In this document: piece after piece, positions 1 through 13,800 of the stretch | How positions within the stretch are numbered: position 1 is the first letter of the stretch | How the letters are laid out: each line of letters opens with the position of its first letter | Source of the DNA: Anopheles merus | Taxonomy: Eukaryota; Arthropoda; Insecta; Diptera; Culicidae | Assembly (NCBI RefSeq): GCF_017562075.2 | Contig: NC_054082.1 | Location: forward strand, 17,182,927 to 17,246,926 | Length of the DNA: 64,000 bases | Direction: 5' to 3' | Made by a program: the position numbers and the translations under genes | The notes under the pieces: generated by a model | Seen by the model: the letters and a program-made list of their open reading frames with translations, nothing else | Told to the model about the DNA's origin: nothing | Database searches by the model: none

Positions 1-635
1 CGAGCTCTGTCATACTTGTTTTTCTGTGTACGTATGATTGTGTTTGTGTGTGCTTTCGGCTGTCTTTTTGGTGTGTAGTTTCGATTAGAATTAGTGCCCC
101 CAGTACCAGTTCCTTGTGTTTTGTTTTGCTCCGAGATAGAGTGTCCGCCCCAGGGGGAAAACGATGTGATGTGTACAATCTCAATCTCCGCCGCTGAGTA
201 GTAGTCGACCCGTAGTGGCTTTATCCCATCTAAAACCCCCTTTAATGCTCCTACGGTTCCTACGATACGCGTGTTTAGTATTAGTAGCCTGTACGTTGTG
301 TCCGTTTCATTTTTACTTTGTCCGTGTGTATGTTTGTGAGCGACGGGCTCGGCTGCTCTGGGTAGAATATAGTCTGATACCACCATTAGATAGCGTCTAA
401 TCATAAGTGTAACTGTTTTACCCTTCAGTTTCTGTTTACCCATTATCTTACTTAATTAATCGTAATTCTTTGGCAATTAATACGTTTTTTCCCCTTTTTT
501 CCCCCCTCTCACGCGTCTGTGTATCTCTCTGTGTATGTGTGTGTGTGTGTGTGTGCGTGTGTGTGCGTATGTGTGTACCCGCGCTGCTACAACTGCTGCT
601 ACCGATGTGCCATAAACACTGCAACCACCTTTCAG
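1..635 (+). other. Ca-alpha1T: Intron of the T-type channel gene (partial)
   Basis: The window opens inside an intron that ends at the CAG acceptor at 635. It is T/G-rich, with a TG microsatellite at about 528-564. I see no exon in it. Confidence 0.6.
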
Positions 636-1789
636 TGTCTCCTTTTACTACGAGTTCTCGAAGGAGCAGGACTACATCTGCTCCAAGCCGGAAGACTCCG
701 GGATGCATCTGTGCCAGAATCTGCCCCCGTATCGAATAGGACCGCTCCTGTGCAATGGTAAGGAAGCTTAATTTTGGGCTTTAGTGTCTACATCAACCTC
801 CAAATCATGTGATACTAAATGTAGTGGCTTATTTTTTAAATAATCTACCCATTTACAGACAGTGCACTGCCCTACTCGGAGAATGAACCAACGGCTACGG
901 CCTGTGTGAACTGGAACCAGTACTACACGAACTGTACGCAGCTGGGCAACAATCCCTTCCAGGGCACGATATCATTCGACAACATAGGGCTAGCCTGGGT
1001 GGCAATATTTCTTGTAAGTGATGGTACCCCATGCACTAAGCAGAAGGCTTACCATTAACACTGCTCATCTCCCTTGTTGCAGGTCATATCGCTCGAAGGT
1101 TGGACGGATATAATGTACTACGTGCAGGACGCACACAGCTTCTGGGATTGGATCTACTTTGTGCTGCTGATAGTGGTAGGCTGTCTTGTCCTTTCCCACT
1201 GTAGAGATCCACCTTTGCAATAATACACACCTTTGTCCTTCTGTCAACAGATCGGTTCCTTCTTCATGATCAACCTCTGCCTGGTCGTCATCGCAACGCA
1301 GTTCTCCGAGACGAAGAAGCGCGAGATGGAACGCATGAGACAGGAGCGGGCCCGCTTCACATCCTCATCGACGCTCGCTTCCAGCACCAACAACTCCGAG
1401 CCGACGACCTGCTACGCCGAGATCGTCAAGTACATCGGGCACCTTTACCGACGTTTCAAGCGCCGCCTCATTAAGAAGTTACGATTGTATAAGTATGAAT
1501 GAGCTGTTTTTCGACTAACTCCTTGCACCCTAGCGTTTAGATCCTCCAGGGGGGGAACCCGGGGAAGGACACTTTCCTACGGGCTTCCATCAACCCAGTA
1601 GGGGAAGAGGTAGTGTTGGCCCGGCACACCACCACTCACACCACTCAAACGTCCTATGCATGCCGACTAATGGCATCCCAAACTGTTTTCTTTGCAACAT
1701 GTGCACCATGCACGCGACTCACTCCGTACACACGCAGCCTTTAGTCTCCATCGTTACTGCACAATCGAATCTTCTTTTTCTTCTCTCTT

Positions 1790-1827
<38 letters not shown>

Positions 1828-4800
1828 CCATACTCTTTCTCTATTCATCTTCATGGCCATCGCAGATACCACATGCAGAAGCGCAAGGAAGGTCTTATAC
1901 CGTGCACGCCCGAAACCATCACACTGTCGCCCAACAAAATCAAAGCCCATCACCCGAAATGTCCACGGATGGGTGCGCTGCTACAGCAGCACGCCTCGAT
2001 CACTAACCTGCAGCAGCAGAAGAACAAACACGACCTGCAGTCCAGCCTGTCGATCAATCGGACGGGTGTCACGCTGAACCATCCCGAGCCGGGAACCATC
2101 GTGCCAGCGGACAATCAGGTTTCATCGCCCGAGGTTTCGGAGATTGTCTCGCTGGAGAACATTAAAAACAATGCACTGAACAACTCTACCACGTATCTGA
2201 ACGAGGACCGACAGAAAGTGCTACTGCTGAAGATCAACAATGAGGATCAATCGAACGGACAAGTAAGGGGAATGGGTTGGCTGTCGGGTGGGAGGGAAAG
2301 AATGGGGTGGGGGTTTGGAAGGGGAGGTCTACTTTTAAAGGTTCATCATCGTTGTCCCTTGCTCCCTTCCACAGGATCACCACTGTATGCCAAGCTTGCT
2401 CAGTCCGCCGTCAGCAGGTAGACGAAGATCGTCCGTTATGTTTAACGAATATGTAGTGCTTCATACGCCTCCAACCATTACAGAACCACCGCAAGATAAG
2501 AATGTGTACTGTTTGGAGAAAATGACCCAAGCAGGTGACGGTAGTATCTGGCAGGTACTGTACACCCATCACTGGATAGTGGCAAACGATAGCTGGAAAC
2601 GATTTATGTTGCACACGCATTTTTACATCCCTCTCCACCACAGGTCAACTTGCCGCACTCGCTGCAGACGGTGAGTACCGTGTTCAACGAGTACTCCGAC
2701 CTCTGCCTGTCGGACGCGATGACCTGCCAGGAGCTGTTAGCGTTCTCGGTGGCCTTCTCGGCCGCCCTGCCCACCGGTCAAACCACGCTGGAATCGTTCT
2801 ACACCTCGCTGAAGCGTGCGAAGGGTGCCGAACCGGCACGGCAAACGAACGCCACACTGCCCCTGCCGGAAATCGAACGGCTCAGCAGCAAATCCAGCAA
2901 CGAGCCGTCGCGCACCAGCTTCGACCCAGTGTCGGCCGGCATCAACAACATCAACATGGAGGAGTTTGCTTGCTGCTACGAGTACTACCAAAACCAGGGC
3001 CTGGCGGAGGAGAACCGACCGCAGCGCTCCAAGTGCGCGCGGGCGCTCATCGCGGTATGGCGGTGCTTCCGCCGCACCTGTCACCTGACGCGCGTGCTCG
3101 TGAAGAAGCTGGTCGATCACAAGTACTTCCAGCAGGGCATACTGCTGGCGATCCTCATCAACACGCTCTCGATGGGCATCGAGTACCATGATCAACCGGC
3201 CGAGCTGACGGCGATCGTCGAGACGAGCAACATCGTCTTCTCGGCCATCTTTGCGGTGGAGATGATCCTGAAGGTGATTGCCGAGGGCCCGTTCCGGTAC
3301 GTGGCGAACGGGTTCAACGTGTTCGATGGTGTGATCGTCATACTGAGGTATTTGTTTGCTTTTTTTTTGTGTGCGGATTTTGCTGCCGTGCTGCGTGAGT
3401 GAGTGTTAGGTACAGCATTATATGTCGCATTCTGTACGTTCTTTTCGCCCTGCAGTGTGGTGGAGCTAGGGCAATCCTATCTGGGCGAGGGCCAGGGCAG
3501 CTCGGGTCTGAGCGTGTTGCGCACATTTCGGCTGCTGCGCATACTGAAGCTCGTGCGCTTCATGCCCAATCTGCGCCGGCAGCTGTTTGTCATGCTGCGC
3601 ACCATGGACAACGTGGCCATCTTTTTCAGCCTGCTGATACTCTTCATATTCATATTCAGGTAGGTGACCGCTTATCGGCCCCGTTTATTGTTCCCGATTG
3701 TTTTCGATTCGCATGACCAGTAGTAGCTCGACCAGCCGTCCCGCTAGCGGGATCTTAGTACCCAGAACAAGAAGCAGAAGAAGAAGAAGAAGAAGAATAA
3801 GAGAAGAGAAAAATTACCCAACTAAAAGAGACTTTTAAAAGAAAACGAAAGATTGAACGCTAACGCAAAGCAAAACAAGATTTAAACAAAAACGCCTAGG
3901 CCTAAACAGAAATCAATCTCAAGCTGTATTATATTGGTTATTAATCACGGAAGGGTGTGAAAACGACGTCACGCGGCCCCGGTACTTTGGCGGCCGATTA
4001 CGGCAGAGAGCGTGTCTATTCTGAGCCAATGCAATGACGTAGGAAGGAAACGAGACACAGGAGTAGAACATTCAGGAGCAATATTGTCCTTTTCCCCGCT
4101 CTTCTGTAATGTACGCCCATCCCCACCAACCCACCTTCTCGTGGTTTTGTTCGCGCTAGGTGTTCCTTGTAGTTGATCTGCGCTGCGCCACGACCGTTGA
4201 TCTCGTCCAATTCGCAACCGTGCTAAACTATGCTAAACTATGCTCTCTTTCACTCTCTATCTTGCCCTGCTGGGCACGGAGGTCCGTGGTTAACCATGCG
4301 CGCAGGTTGTTCAAATAGGGCCCCTATTTCTTCCTCTCCGCCCCATTTTCTTTCATGTCATCTCTATCTTTCCTCTCTCCACTGTACAATATTCAAATGT
4401 TCGTAGATCAGCAAGCACACATACACAGCCCTCGCTCCCCTCCCCTTTGTCATATACTGTACTGTATCGCATAATACCGTCACAAGATTTACAGCACCTG
4501 CTGCCTATACCTTGCATATGTACATTGCGCGTTTTGCGTGGTCTGCCTGTACACCTAGTGCAAAGCAACCAGCTGCCAGTTGAGTGCGTTTGACTTTCAC
4601 CCCACTAGCCACACAGCTCCAACACAATCCCCATTTCCCCTCTCTCACCACACGTGGATATGTGTGTGTGTGTGTATGTAAAGCGTGGTGCTATAAAACC
4701 CAAAAGGGAAACTTTAACACTAGTGTGCCATGACATTCCTGTTTGCCCGATCACTGACACCAACAGTCACCATCTCTTTCTCTCTCTCTCATGCCTATCT

Positions 4801-7800
4801 TCTTCTTGCAAACTTATTCTCCTCCTGCCTCATTTATCACCCATGCCCGCGCCATGCTGCAAACGAGTGCATTATACAACAAAAAAATCCAACCATATCG
4901 TATGCTTCTTCTCCCTCCCAACAACTAAAAACCAAAAAAAAACATCTGCCTCTGATTTGCAACAAAAAAATAATCAACTCAACTCATCATCACTGTACTT
5001 TTCCCAAGTATACTTGGAATGAATCTGTTTGGCTGCAAGTTCTGCGAAAAAAACGAGACCGCCGGGGAGGTGGAGTGTGATAGAAAAAATTTTGACAGCC
5101 TTCTGTGGGCCCTGGTGACCGTGTTTCAGGTATTTAAACGCAACCATATACCTTTATACTTACTTCTACTCCTTGGTTTACCTCCTAAAGTATTTCCCCC
5201 CGTTTTCCTCGTAACCCAAACCCCGTCGATCCTCACCCACCGTAATGATGCCTTCTTTTCTGCTAATAATCTCCATCGCTTCGACTGTACATGCATTCCG
5301 TGCTAAAACCCTTGTGTTTGTGTTTGGGGAACGAGTATTGTTTTTGGTTTTGATTTGTTTTTTCTCTCTTCTTATGTCCGTTTTTGATTTTGTATTTTCT
5401 TGTTATGTTGTTTTGCATTGTTTACTTTCCAAGGAAGCAAAACATAGCTGTACTATTTCAATACCGTATATTATACCGTTTTTACTGTACTTGCACCATT
5501 GTTGCGTTTCATTGTGTTGCTGCATTCTGTTTATGCCGTTGGTTTCTGCTGTTCGTTATTTTTAAATCATTGTTTTGTTTTTGTTTCTGGTTTCATTTAA
5601 CGCACGATCATCGGTTGACGATCGAGTTTCAAGTTATATTATGATTTTTTTTTCGTTTTCCTCACTTTATCACTCCCGGAACGTGTGTCTCTGTGTGTGT
5701 GTTTGGCTCCCCTTCCCCGTCGTTTAATGTGTTAGTGAAAACGGTAGATCCTTGAAACACACCAAAACAAAAAAACAACGTCTCAGTATCGATCCCCGAT
5801 TTGTGCTTTCACTAACAAGTTTCATTATCGCTCCCCTTTCCCTTATTACCCTGCCAGTTAGCAGCAGCCAAGTGTACAGAAAATCGTGCGCTAGTGCCCA
5901 TACAATGTTTGCTCCTTCCTTAAGTTCCAATTGGTATCATAATGGTTTGCCGATAGTTTGTTATTGACCTTTTCTTTTTTTAGTTATTTGTTCTCTTTTA
6001 GTTTAGTTTAGTTTAGTTTAGTTTAGTTTAGTTCCTTATCCTTTCCTCTGATTTCCTCTCGTTCCTTCTTATCGATTACAAAATTTTGTTATGGATGCGA
6101 ATGTTACCGAACACACACGTCTGAGTATTTGCATCGTATTCTACTAATGTGTCGCAGGATTGTTGCCCAGAGTGTTTTGCATTTTTGCTCCTCCTTTTTT
6201 GTGGAATTTGTATATTTACTACTCACTCAATGTACAAACAAACAAACAAACAAACAAACAAACAAACAAACGAACGAACGAACCAACCAACCACACACAG
6301 TCACATCAATTACGAACAAGCTCAATATACTGTCTGTAGATAATTAAACAATCGCAAAATAACAGACGATTTTTAGTATATATATATTTATACGAACCCA
6401 CTCGCACCCAATAGTTACTTCTTCCCTCGCAAAGGTAAGTTTGAGCCGTTTTGAGCTGCAAGTTTCGTTTAAAAAAAAAAACAACCTTACAATAACAACA
6501 AACTGCAACTACTATTCAGCACGAATGATACTTTTTTGCTCGAATTGTTCCATCAGTTTTTTCTTTTGCATTTGCCTATTAATTGAGCTCCAATGTCTGG
6601 TTGCAGATCCGTTTTGTCTAGGATCGGTCGATCGTACGATCGATACCACTGTACTAATATGCCTCTCGTAAACTATTCTCTTCAGTGTACATGCGTTTTA
6701 CCGATCGTGTATCATATGACCCACACTACACTGTGTATATTTCAAATGCGAAACATCCACGAACGCTATGTTTCTTCCGCGCATGAGTTATTTGTATTGT
6801 ATTCGTATAAAAAGTAACACCTAAATATGTACATACATATGTGCTCTTTAAATCATAACTACTAAGCGTACTAACGTGTAACTATAGGGCACTTACACGA
6901 ATAGGCAAACCTGGGAACCATACCATACCACACAGGCCACGAGCGCCACAAGGGCGGGATTTGTCCCGTTGGAGGTCACTAATATCCATTCAAAAAACAA
7001 ACTGCTCCAACACAACAACGCCTCACCAAACAGTGTACTACACACTACCGATAAATCGTTTGCTCACGTTGCTCTCATTGCTCGGTGTATACGAAAGATT
7101 GTTTCTTCTGCATCTATTCGCTCGTGCATGCATCTCGTGTTTGCCTTCTTACATCTTATTCGCCTTTTTTCCATCTCTGTTATTCTTCTTCATACTCTAT
7201 ACTTTGATCCTGCCGCTCTCGAGAGACTCTCCGATTGCGAGATCCAATGGTCACAAGCATAGTGCACACCTATATTCACCCAGCGTCAGGCAGCGTCAGA
7301 ACAGTACAGCAAGCAAGTCCTACAAGATCATCCATGATCGACAGAACAACACGAGAGAACCACCACACGCCTAACCAGAGCTAGTTCGTGTTAGTTAGCG
7401 ATCATATTAGTTCACTGCTTAAACCAAAAACAAAAACCAAACAAACGAAAAACAACTACTAACACTAATCTTCCCCGTTTCCCAACGGGGGCAACCCTTC
7501 AGAATTGCTCACAGCAATTACAACACAGGGAGTAAAACTTTGATCCACCAAACAGACAAGATCGATATACAGCAGTGTGAGAGGGAGTAAGAAATATATA
7601 TACAGCTATATTAGACCAGCTCAGCACATCCAGCAGGAGTAGGATGCAACACTTCAGCTTTAGAAGCGTTTAGCTAAAAGCAGCCAGAATGTACACTATT
7701 TTTGCGTACACGATCACATTAAAAAATGTCAGATGAAGCAAAACATAAACCATTCATCTCCGTTGAACGTTGACCTTCCAATTAATACACCAATTAATAC

Positions 7801-10800
7801 ACCGTAAAACCAAAAGCGATACAAATAATTGATACTTCTGCATAAAACGAAATGTGCTAAACTACCCTAAACAGTAAAACAACCACCGCCCCCCCAAAAC
7901 AACACCCACCAAATCAATCTCACTGTTTACAGACATGAAACATGAAACAGAATAGGCAAAAACAAACGACAAACAAGTTCAGACAACATTGACAGAACCG
8001 GCGCAGATGTGAAAGCAGCGCGAATACACATACACAGATAGTCGTACTGCTCTAACGTCTGCCCGGATGGGGAACGCCACATACATCCGGTTTAGTAGAC
8101 GTTGGGAAACGTGCATTAGTGTCTTAGTAGTACAGAGCCTCAAACTGATGTTATTCATTCAATTTTGTTGTTACATTGGTGGTGGTATACATTTAATTAT
8201 TTAAAATAGATTAGTATAACGTTAGCTTCGAACGATTCACTAAGACACTAACGTCAAGAACACTAAGACACGTCTTACCGGTCAAATTGTCTACCAACGA
8301 TTAGGGTCTGGGCGGATGTATGCGGCAAAAACAATCACACACACAAACTGTCGGCCAACTTCTCAGCTCAGATACAGATACAACAACTTAAATAACTAAA
8401 CTGAAAACAGAACATAATACAAACATACGAGATCTCCCGCGTCTCGCGCGTCAGTATTGTAGCTAACTGCCATAAAACAATGAGTATAAATTTGTGTTTA
8501 TTACACAATGTCGCAAGTTTTCATTTGTCCTTATTGGCTTGTACATTCTTCAGCAAATCAAACCATTTCACCAAAGAGTTGGCACTCTCCAATACTGACG
8601 CCAGTGACTCGGGATGATCTCAGCGCTAGTAGTACTCGTCATGCCACAGCAAACCGTTACCAATACTCAGATTATTCGGCGTTACATACATATATGAATG
8701 CTTTAGTTATATATATATATACATATTGGTTTTTGCATCGATTTTTTGTTTTGTTTTTGAAAGCATAATTTTATATATATACATACATATGTACCACAAT
8801 TTATAGCATTCTTGGCATGTACCTTTTTGGAGGTAAGTTCTGTAAGTTTGTCGAAGAAAGCGGGAAAGAAAGGGAATGTACTTGTCCAGAAATTGTCTCC
8901 AAGCATCCGCAATGTGAATGCGACCGTAAACATTTCAACAATATCCTCTGGGCCACTGTTACCGTCTTTCAAGTAAGTGCCGCCATGCTCCACGCACGTG
9001 TTTTCCGTGTTCCGTTGCGCGCTTTTACTACGCGCTCCTCCTCCCCACCCCCTTTCTCTCTGTATCTCTTTGCGTGTTTGCGTGTATGTGTGTTTTCGTG
9101 GGTGGGGGTTCTGTTTTTGTGTGTGTGTGTGTGTGTGCGCGTGTGTTGTTTATATGACATTTACCCAAGCCTCATTTGTGCGTGGGTTTTTTTAGGTACA
9201 CCCTTGTAAGATATACTATTACCGTGTTTTCTTCCCATGTTTTATGATGTGTGTGTGTGTGTTTTTTATCATCCTTATTGGATTGTTCCGTAAAACATTC
9301 GAAACATCTTTTCCCTATACTTCCTTTATAGCCTACAAGTTTGTATATCCTGCTGTATTGGTTTTATCTTCTGATCTACTCTCACTAATTGATCCTGTCC
9401 GTTTGATGTGTGTGTGTGTATTTTTTACACGTTTTCTTCGCTGCATGCTCACATTACACTGATCGCACTGATCTGCTTTCTGTCTGTGAATGATCCTAAG
9501 ATTATTTGATTTGATCACAAATGCTTGGACCCATTTTTTACTACGATATTGCATCATTAACTCCCCGTTATTTCCTGCTAGAACGATCATCTGATCATTG
9601 CTCATGCTCATTGATTCACCGCAATGCAGAAGATCGAAAGTAGCATGATCTTTTGGCAAGAATCTACACCACTTTCTTTTCCTACATGTCCTATTCCTTG
9701 CTTTTGAACCTTTCCCTTCACTCATTTGCTATCATTTTGATCGTATCATTATCGTTACTTCCTGTGCGAGATCAATCCATCTATCCTAGTAGTTTGAACG
9801 TGTTCTGCTGCGTTTATCCTATGTTTACGTACAGTCCTGTTTCGTCGAATGAAATTGTAGATAGTTCGTTGTCAATATATGTCGTCTTTATTCTTTTTTA
9901 GTTTTACTTCCTTCCACTCTGTAATGCTCGTCTTGTACTCGTTTCCCTTCCGTGTAGAATGCAAATTTCATCGCATCTTTATCAGTAGTGTACATTGATT
10001 GGTAACCGTAGACGTAGGTGAAAATTCTTTGGAATGTTTATTGTATACTACTCCGTACCAAACCTATCCCTGCCTATCTCCCTTTTTTCTTTATGATTAT
10101 GCTCTGTAGCCATGTGTGTGTGTATGTTGTTCGTACAATCTCGATGTAAACTCTCTTCCGCTACTGTGAACATCTATCCCTCTGTCCGAAACCTCTGTCT
10201 GTTGTTGTGTCGTGTATTGCGTTGCACCATGTGCAAAGTTCGTGTACTTGTCCTCTTATACCGGCCCTATTGGCAACCGTCATTCTGTGTTCTCGCTCTT
10301 CCCCTCCTCCTCAAACCACGCGCGCTGTCTAGATTCTCACGCAGGAAGACTGGAACGTGGTGCTGTTCAATGGCATGGAAAAGACTAGCCACTGGGCTGC
10401 ACTGTACTTTGTCACACTGATGACGTTTGGCAACTATGTGCTGTTCAATCTGCTGGTCGCCATCCTGGTGGAAGGCTTCAGCTCGGAGGTACGTAGCATA
10501 AGCGCTTTCCATTCTAGGACTTGTAATGGAACAATTCTGACATTTCTGTCCCTGTTTGCGGGCAACCGTAGCGTAACGAGCGACGGGAGCGTGAGCAGCG
10601 CGAGCTTGTGAAGGCCAAGCTGAATGCGGAAGCCCTGGCCCAGGAGCAGAGCATGGAGGTGTACGATGATCAGCGCAGCTTTTCCGAATCATCCACCACC
10701 GACAGCTACAACGGATCCCGTGGCAAGTGGTACAGCGTGGAAGAACTAACCAAGGTATGCGTAACACTCGACTCGTTTTCTGAGTGCGGATCCACACACA

Positions 10801-13800
10801 CCCATGGTTCATTGTTATAGGTGCGGAATTTGGACATCAAATGCAACATTCAGAAGCAGCGGCTGCTTCAACCCAACTACGAGGATCCGAAGAACGTGGC
10901 CCAGAAGAACAAGCGGGAAAAGGATGTGTCCAAGCCGGAACCGACTGCGACCAAAAAACTTAGAGGGGTATGTGTCAGTCAATGGATCAGATGACATTAC
11001 CAATTTCAACGATCCTCTCACTGAAATGTCTCTTTGTGTTACTCACCCAGAAAAAGGCGGAATCTTTAAAGCTGTACAACATCCAGGTGCAGGATCCGCC
11101 GATCATTACCACCACTGCAGCGACGCCCCAAGATTCGCCAAGCGGTACGATGGAGTCGGGCACGAGCTTCAAGGACTGGGATCAGGCGGACTTTGAAAAG
11201 TACGAGCGGGAGAATTCTTCCCTGCTGAAGCCACCCTCCATACTTGGCTCGCTCAAAACGCTGGACGATCGTTCGTTTTTCGAGGGTACACCTGTGCTGA
11301 ACGAAATGCGTAAGAAGCACGACAAAAATCACACCACCTCGTCCGACAGCCGGCTGTCGGTGGTGGACAAGCAGCAGAAGAAGCAGCAGGAAAAGTCTCT
11401 CACCGAGTCGGCGAGCGCACCGAAAGCCGTTGGAAAGGACGAAACCGCTAACGGTGGACTCCATCGGCAAGCGTCCACGGAGGAGGGAGTACTAAACAAT
11501 GGGAAGATCTTATCCCAGCCCAAGGGTAAGAATGGTCGCTGATGTCAACTAAACGAGCGGTACTATAGACAGTTTAATTATTCTTTTTTTGTAATTTAAG
11601 GTTTCGGTGCAACTGATCGCCGTACGCTTGATCCCCTGTTGGAAAAAAGCAACCGCATTCAGAATGATACGCAGGGCTCGAGGACGCCGAATCGCAGGCG
11701 CAGCTCGGTACGGCGATCGTCCTCGGTGAAGGTTGACAGTGGTGCAAGCAGCATCGCTAGCAATCTCAGCCTAACGTCCCATCCGCGCTGTTACTACAAC
11801 AACGGCAGCACCAAGTATTACTTCGATCGCAAAAACTCGCTGCGACTGTGTGACATTCGGACACCGAACAACCGGCGTCGTATGTCATCGTTCGAGCAGG
11901 CGTACCACAAACAGTCACCCATGAGCAGCATCCGAAACTTGGAAATCAAACAGCTGCAGGACGAAATGGATAAGAGCAAGCTGGACAAGTCGTCGAACGC
12001 GTTCAAGATCGCAGGCAACAGCACCGATCTAACCGGCAAGGCAACGCGCAACGATGGAACGCCCAAGAAGAAGGGCAAGGGACGGTTGAAGCAGTTTTTC
12101 CGCATGGTAACACCGTACCATTTCGTGGAGGATCATGAAACGTACACGCTGTACCTGTTTCCCGAGCACAACCGGTAAGGGAGAGCGCCCGGAGCAGAAG
12201 AACTGGCCGACTTACCTGACCATATATTGCATTGGCTTTGCAGATTTCGACATATTTGTTCCTGGTTCGTCAACCAGAAATGGTTCGATAACGTCATCCT
12301 GCTGTTTATCGCACTCAACTGCATCACGCTGGCCATGGAACGGCCCAACATTCCACCGAACTGTACCGAGCGATACTTTCTCGCCACTGCCAACTATGTT
12401 TTCACTGGCGTTTTTGCGGTGGAAATGTTTATTAAGGTAGGTCAGAGGTAGGCTACGTGGAAGCCGACGAGCAGTTATCGAGCTTGTTTGTGCCATTGGC
12501 AGGTCGTTTCGGCTGGATTGTTCTATGGACCGGATGCGTACTTCACCTCGGGATGGAACATCATGGACGGTTCGCTGGTCACTATCTCCATTGTGGATCT
12601 GCTGATGTCGCTGATAAGCGAATCGAGCCCCAGGATCTTTGGTATCTTGCGAGTTTTCAGGCTGCTGCGATCCCTACGCCCGCTAAGGGTGATCAACCGC
12701 GCGCCCGGCCTGAAGTTGGTTGTCCAGACGCTGCTGTCTTCGCTGCGCCCGATCGGTAACATCGTACTGATCTGCTGCACCTTTTTCATCATCTTTGGCA
12801 TATTGGGTGTGCAGGTTAGTAACCACTTGGTGATGGGGTGTTCCTTCCTGGTTGCTGATCTTCCCTTAACATGATTGTATCATTGCCCCTCTCAACTCTT
12901 CTCTGCGTAGCTATTCAAGGGCACTTTCTACTACTGCGAAGGGGAAAACATCAAGGGAGTCAAAAACAAGCAGGACTGTCTGGCGATCGAGGGAAACGTT
13001 TGGATCAACCGGAAGTACAACTTTGACGATCTCGGCAAAGCGCTCATGTCGCTGTTCGTGCTGTCGTCACGCGACGGTTGGGTTAACATCATGTACACCG
13101 GGCTCGATGCCGTTGGCGTGGATCAACAGGTATGTCGCGAACCGCGCATAGACGTTTTGAAGCATCTAACAGTTCCATTAACAAATCCATTCCTCAATAA
13201 CTGCAGCCAATCGTCAACTACAACGAGTGGCGCCTGCTGTACTTCATTGCCTTCATACTGCTCGTGGGATTCTTCGTGCTGAACATGTTCGTTGGAGTGG
13301 TCGTCGAGAACTTCCACCGCTGCCGGGAGGAGCAGGAAAAGGAGGAAAAAATTCGCCGTGCTGCCAAACGAGCGCTGCAGATGGAGAAAAAGCGAAAAAG
13401 TATAGCATATTGCGCAGCGTCCCGTGTAGTGGGGAAGGGTTCTGGTCATCATTTAAACCGTACACACATGTCTCTTCCGCTCTCTACAGGAATGCACGAG
13501 CCGCCGTACTATACCAACTATTCGCCGATGCGACTGTTTGTGCACAACGTGGTCACCTCGAAGTACTTCGATCTGGCGATTGCCGCCGTGATAGGGCTGA
13601 ACGTGGTCACGATGGCCATGGAGTACTACATGATGCCGCTGGCATTGGAGTATGCGCTGAAGATTTTTAACTATTTCTTCACTGCCGTCTTTATACTCGA
13701 GGCGGCAATGAAGCTGCTCGCGCTAGGCGTGAAGATATACATGAAAGATCGCTGGAACCAGCTGGACGTCGCGATCGTGATACTGTCGATCGTGGGCATT

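Larger units (their letters stand above)
5130..8806 (+). other. Ca-alpha1T: Intron separating the two alternative turret exons
   Basis: A 3.7-kb AT-rich non-coding stretch between the short and long turret exons. It contains a GTTTA pentamer array near 6001-6033, an AAAC/GAAC/CAAC tetramer array at about 6234-6292, and AT alternations at 8707-8722. I see no exon. Any elements that enforce exon choice would be expected here or in the next intron. Confidence 0.7.

Noticed and set aside
448..761. Three overlapping open frames around a TG repeat
   Set aside because: Only the frame of the exon at 636-757 matches the T-type channel; the others are products of the GT/CA repeat.
2263..2421. Continuation of the T-type I-II linker through 2263-2421 without splicing
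   Set aside because: The read-through frame becomes G/R-rich and then ends, while a GTAAG donor and CACAG acceptor restore the DHHCMPSLLSPPS linker.
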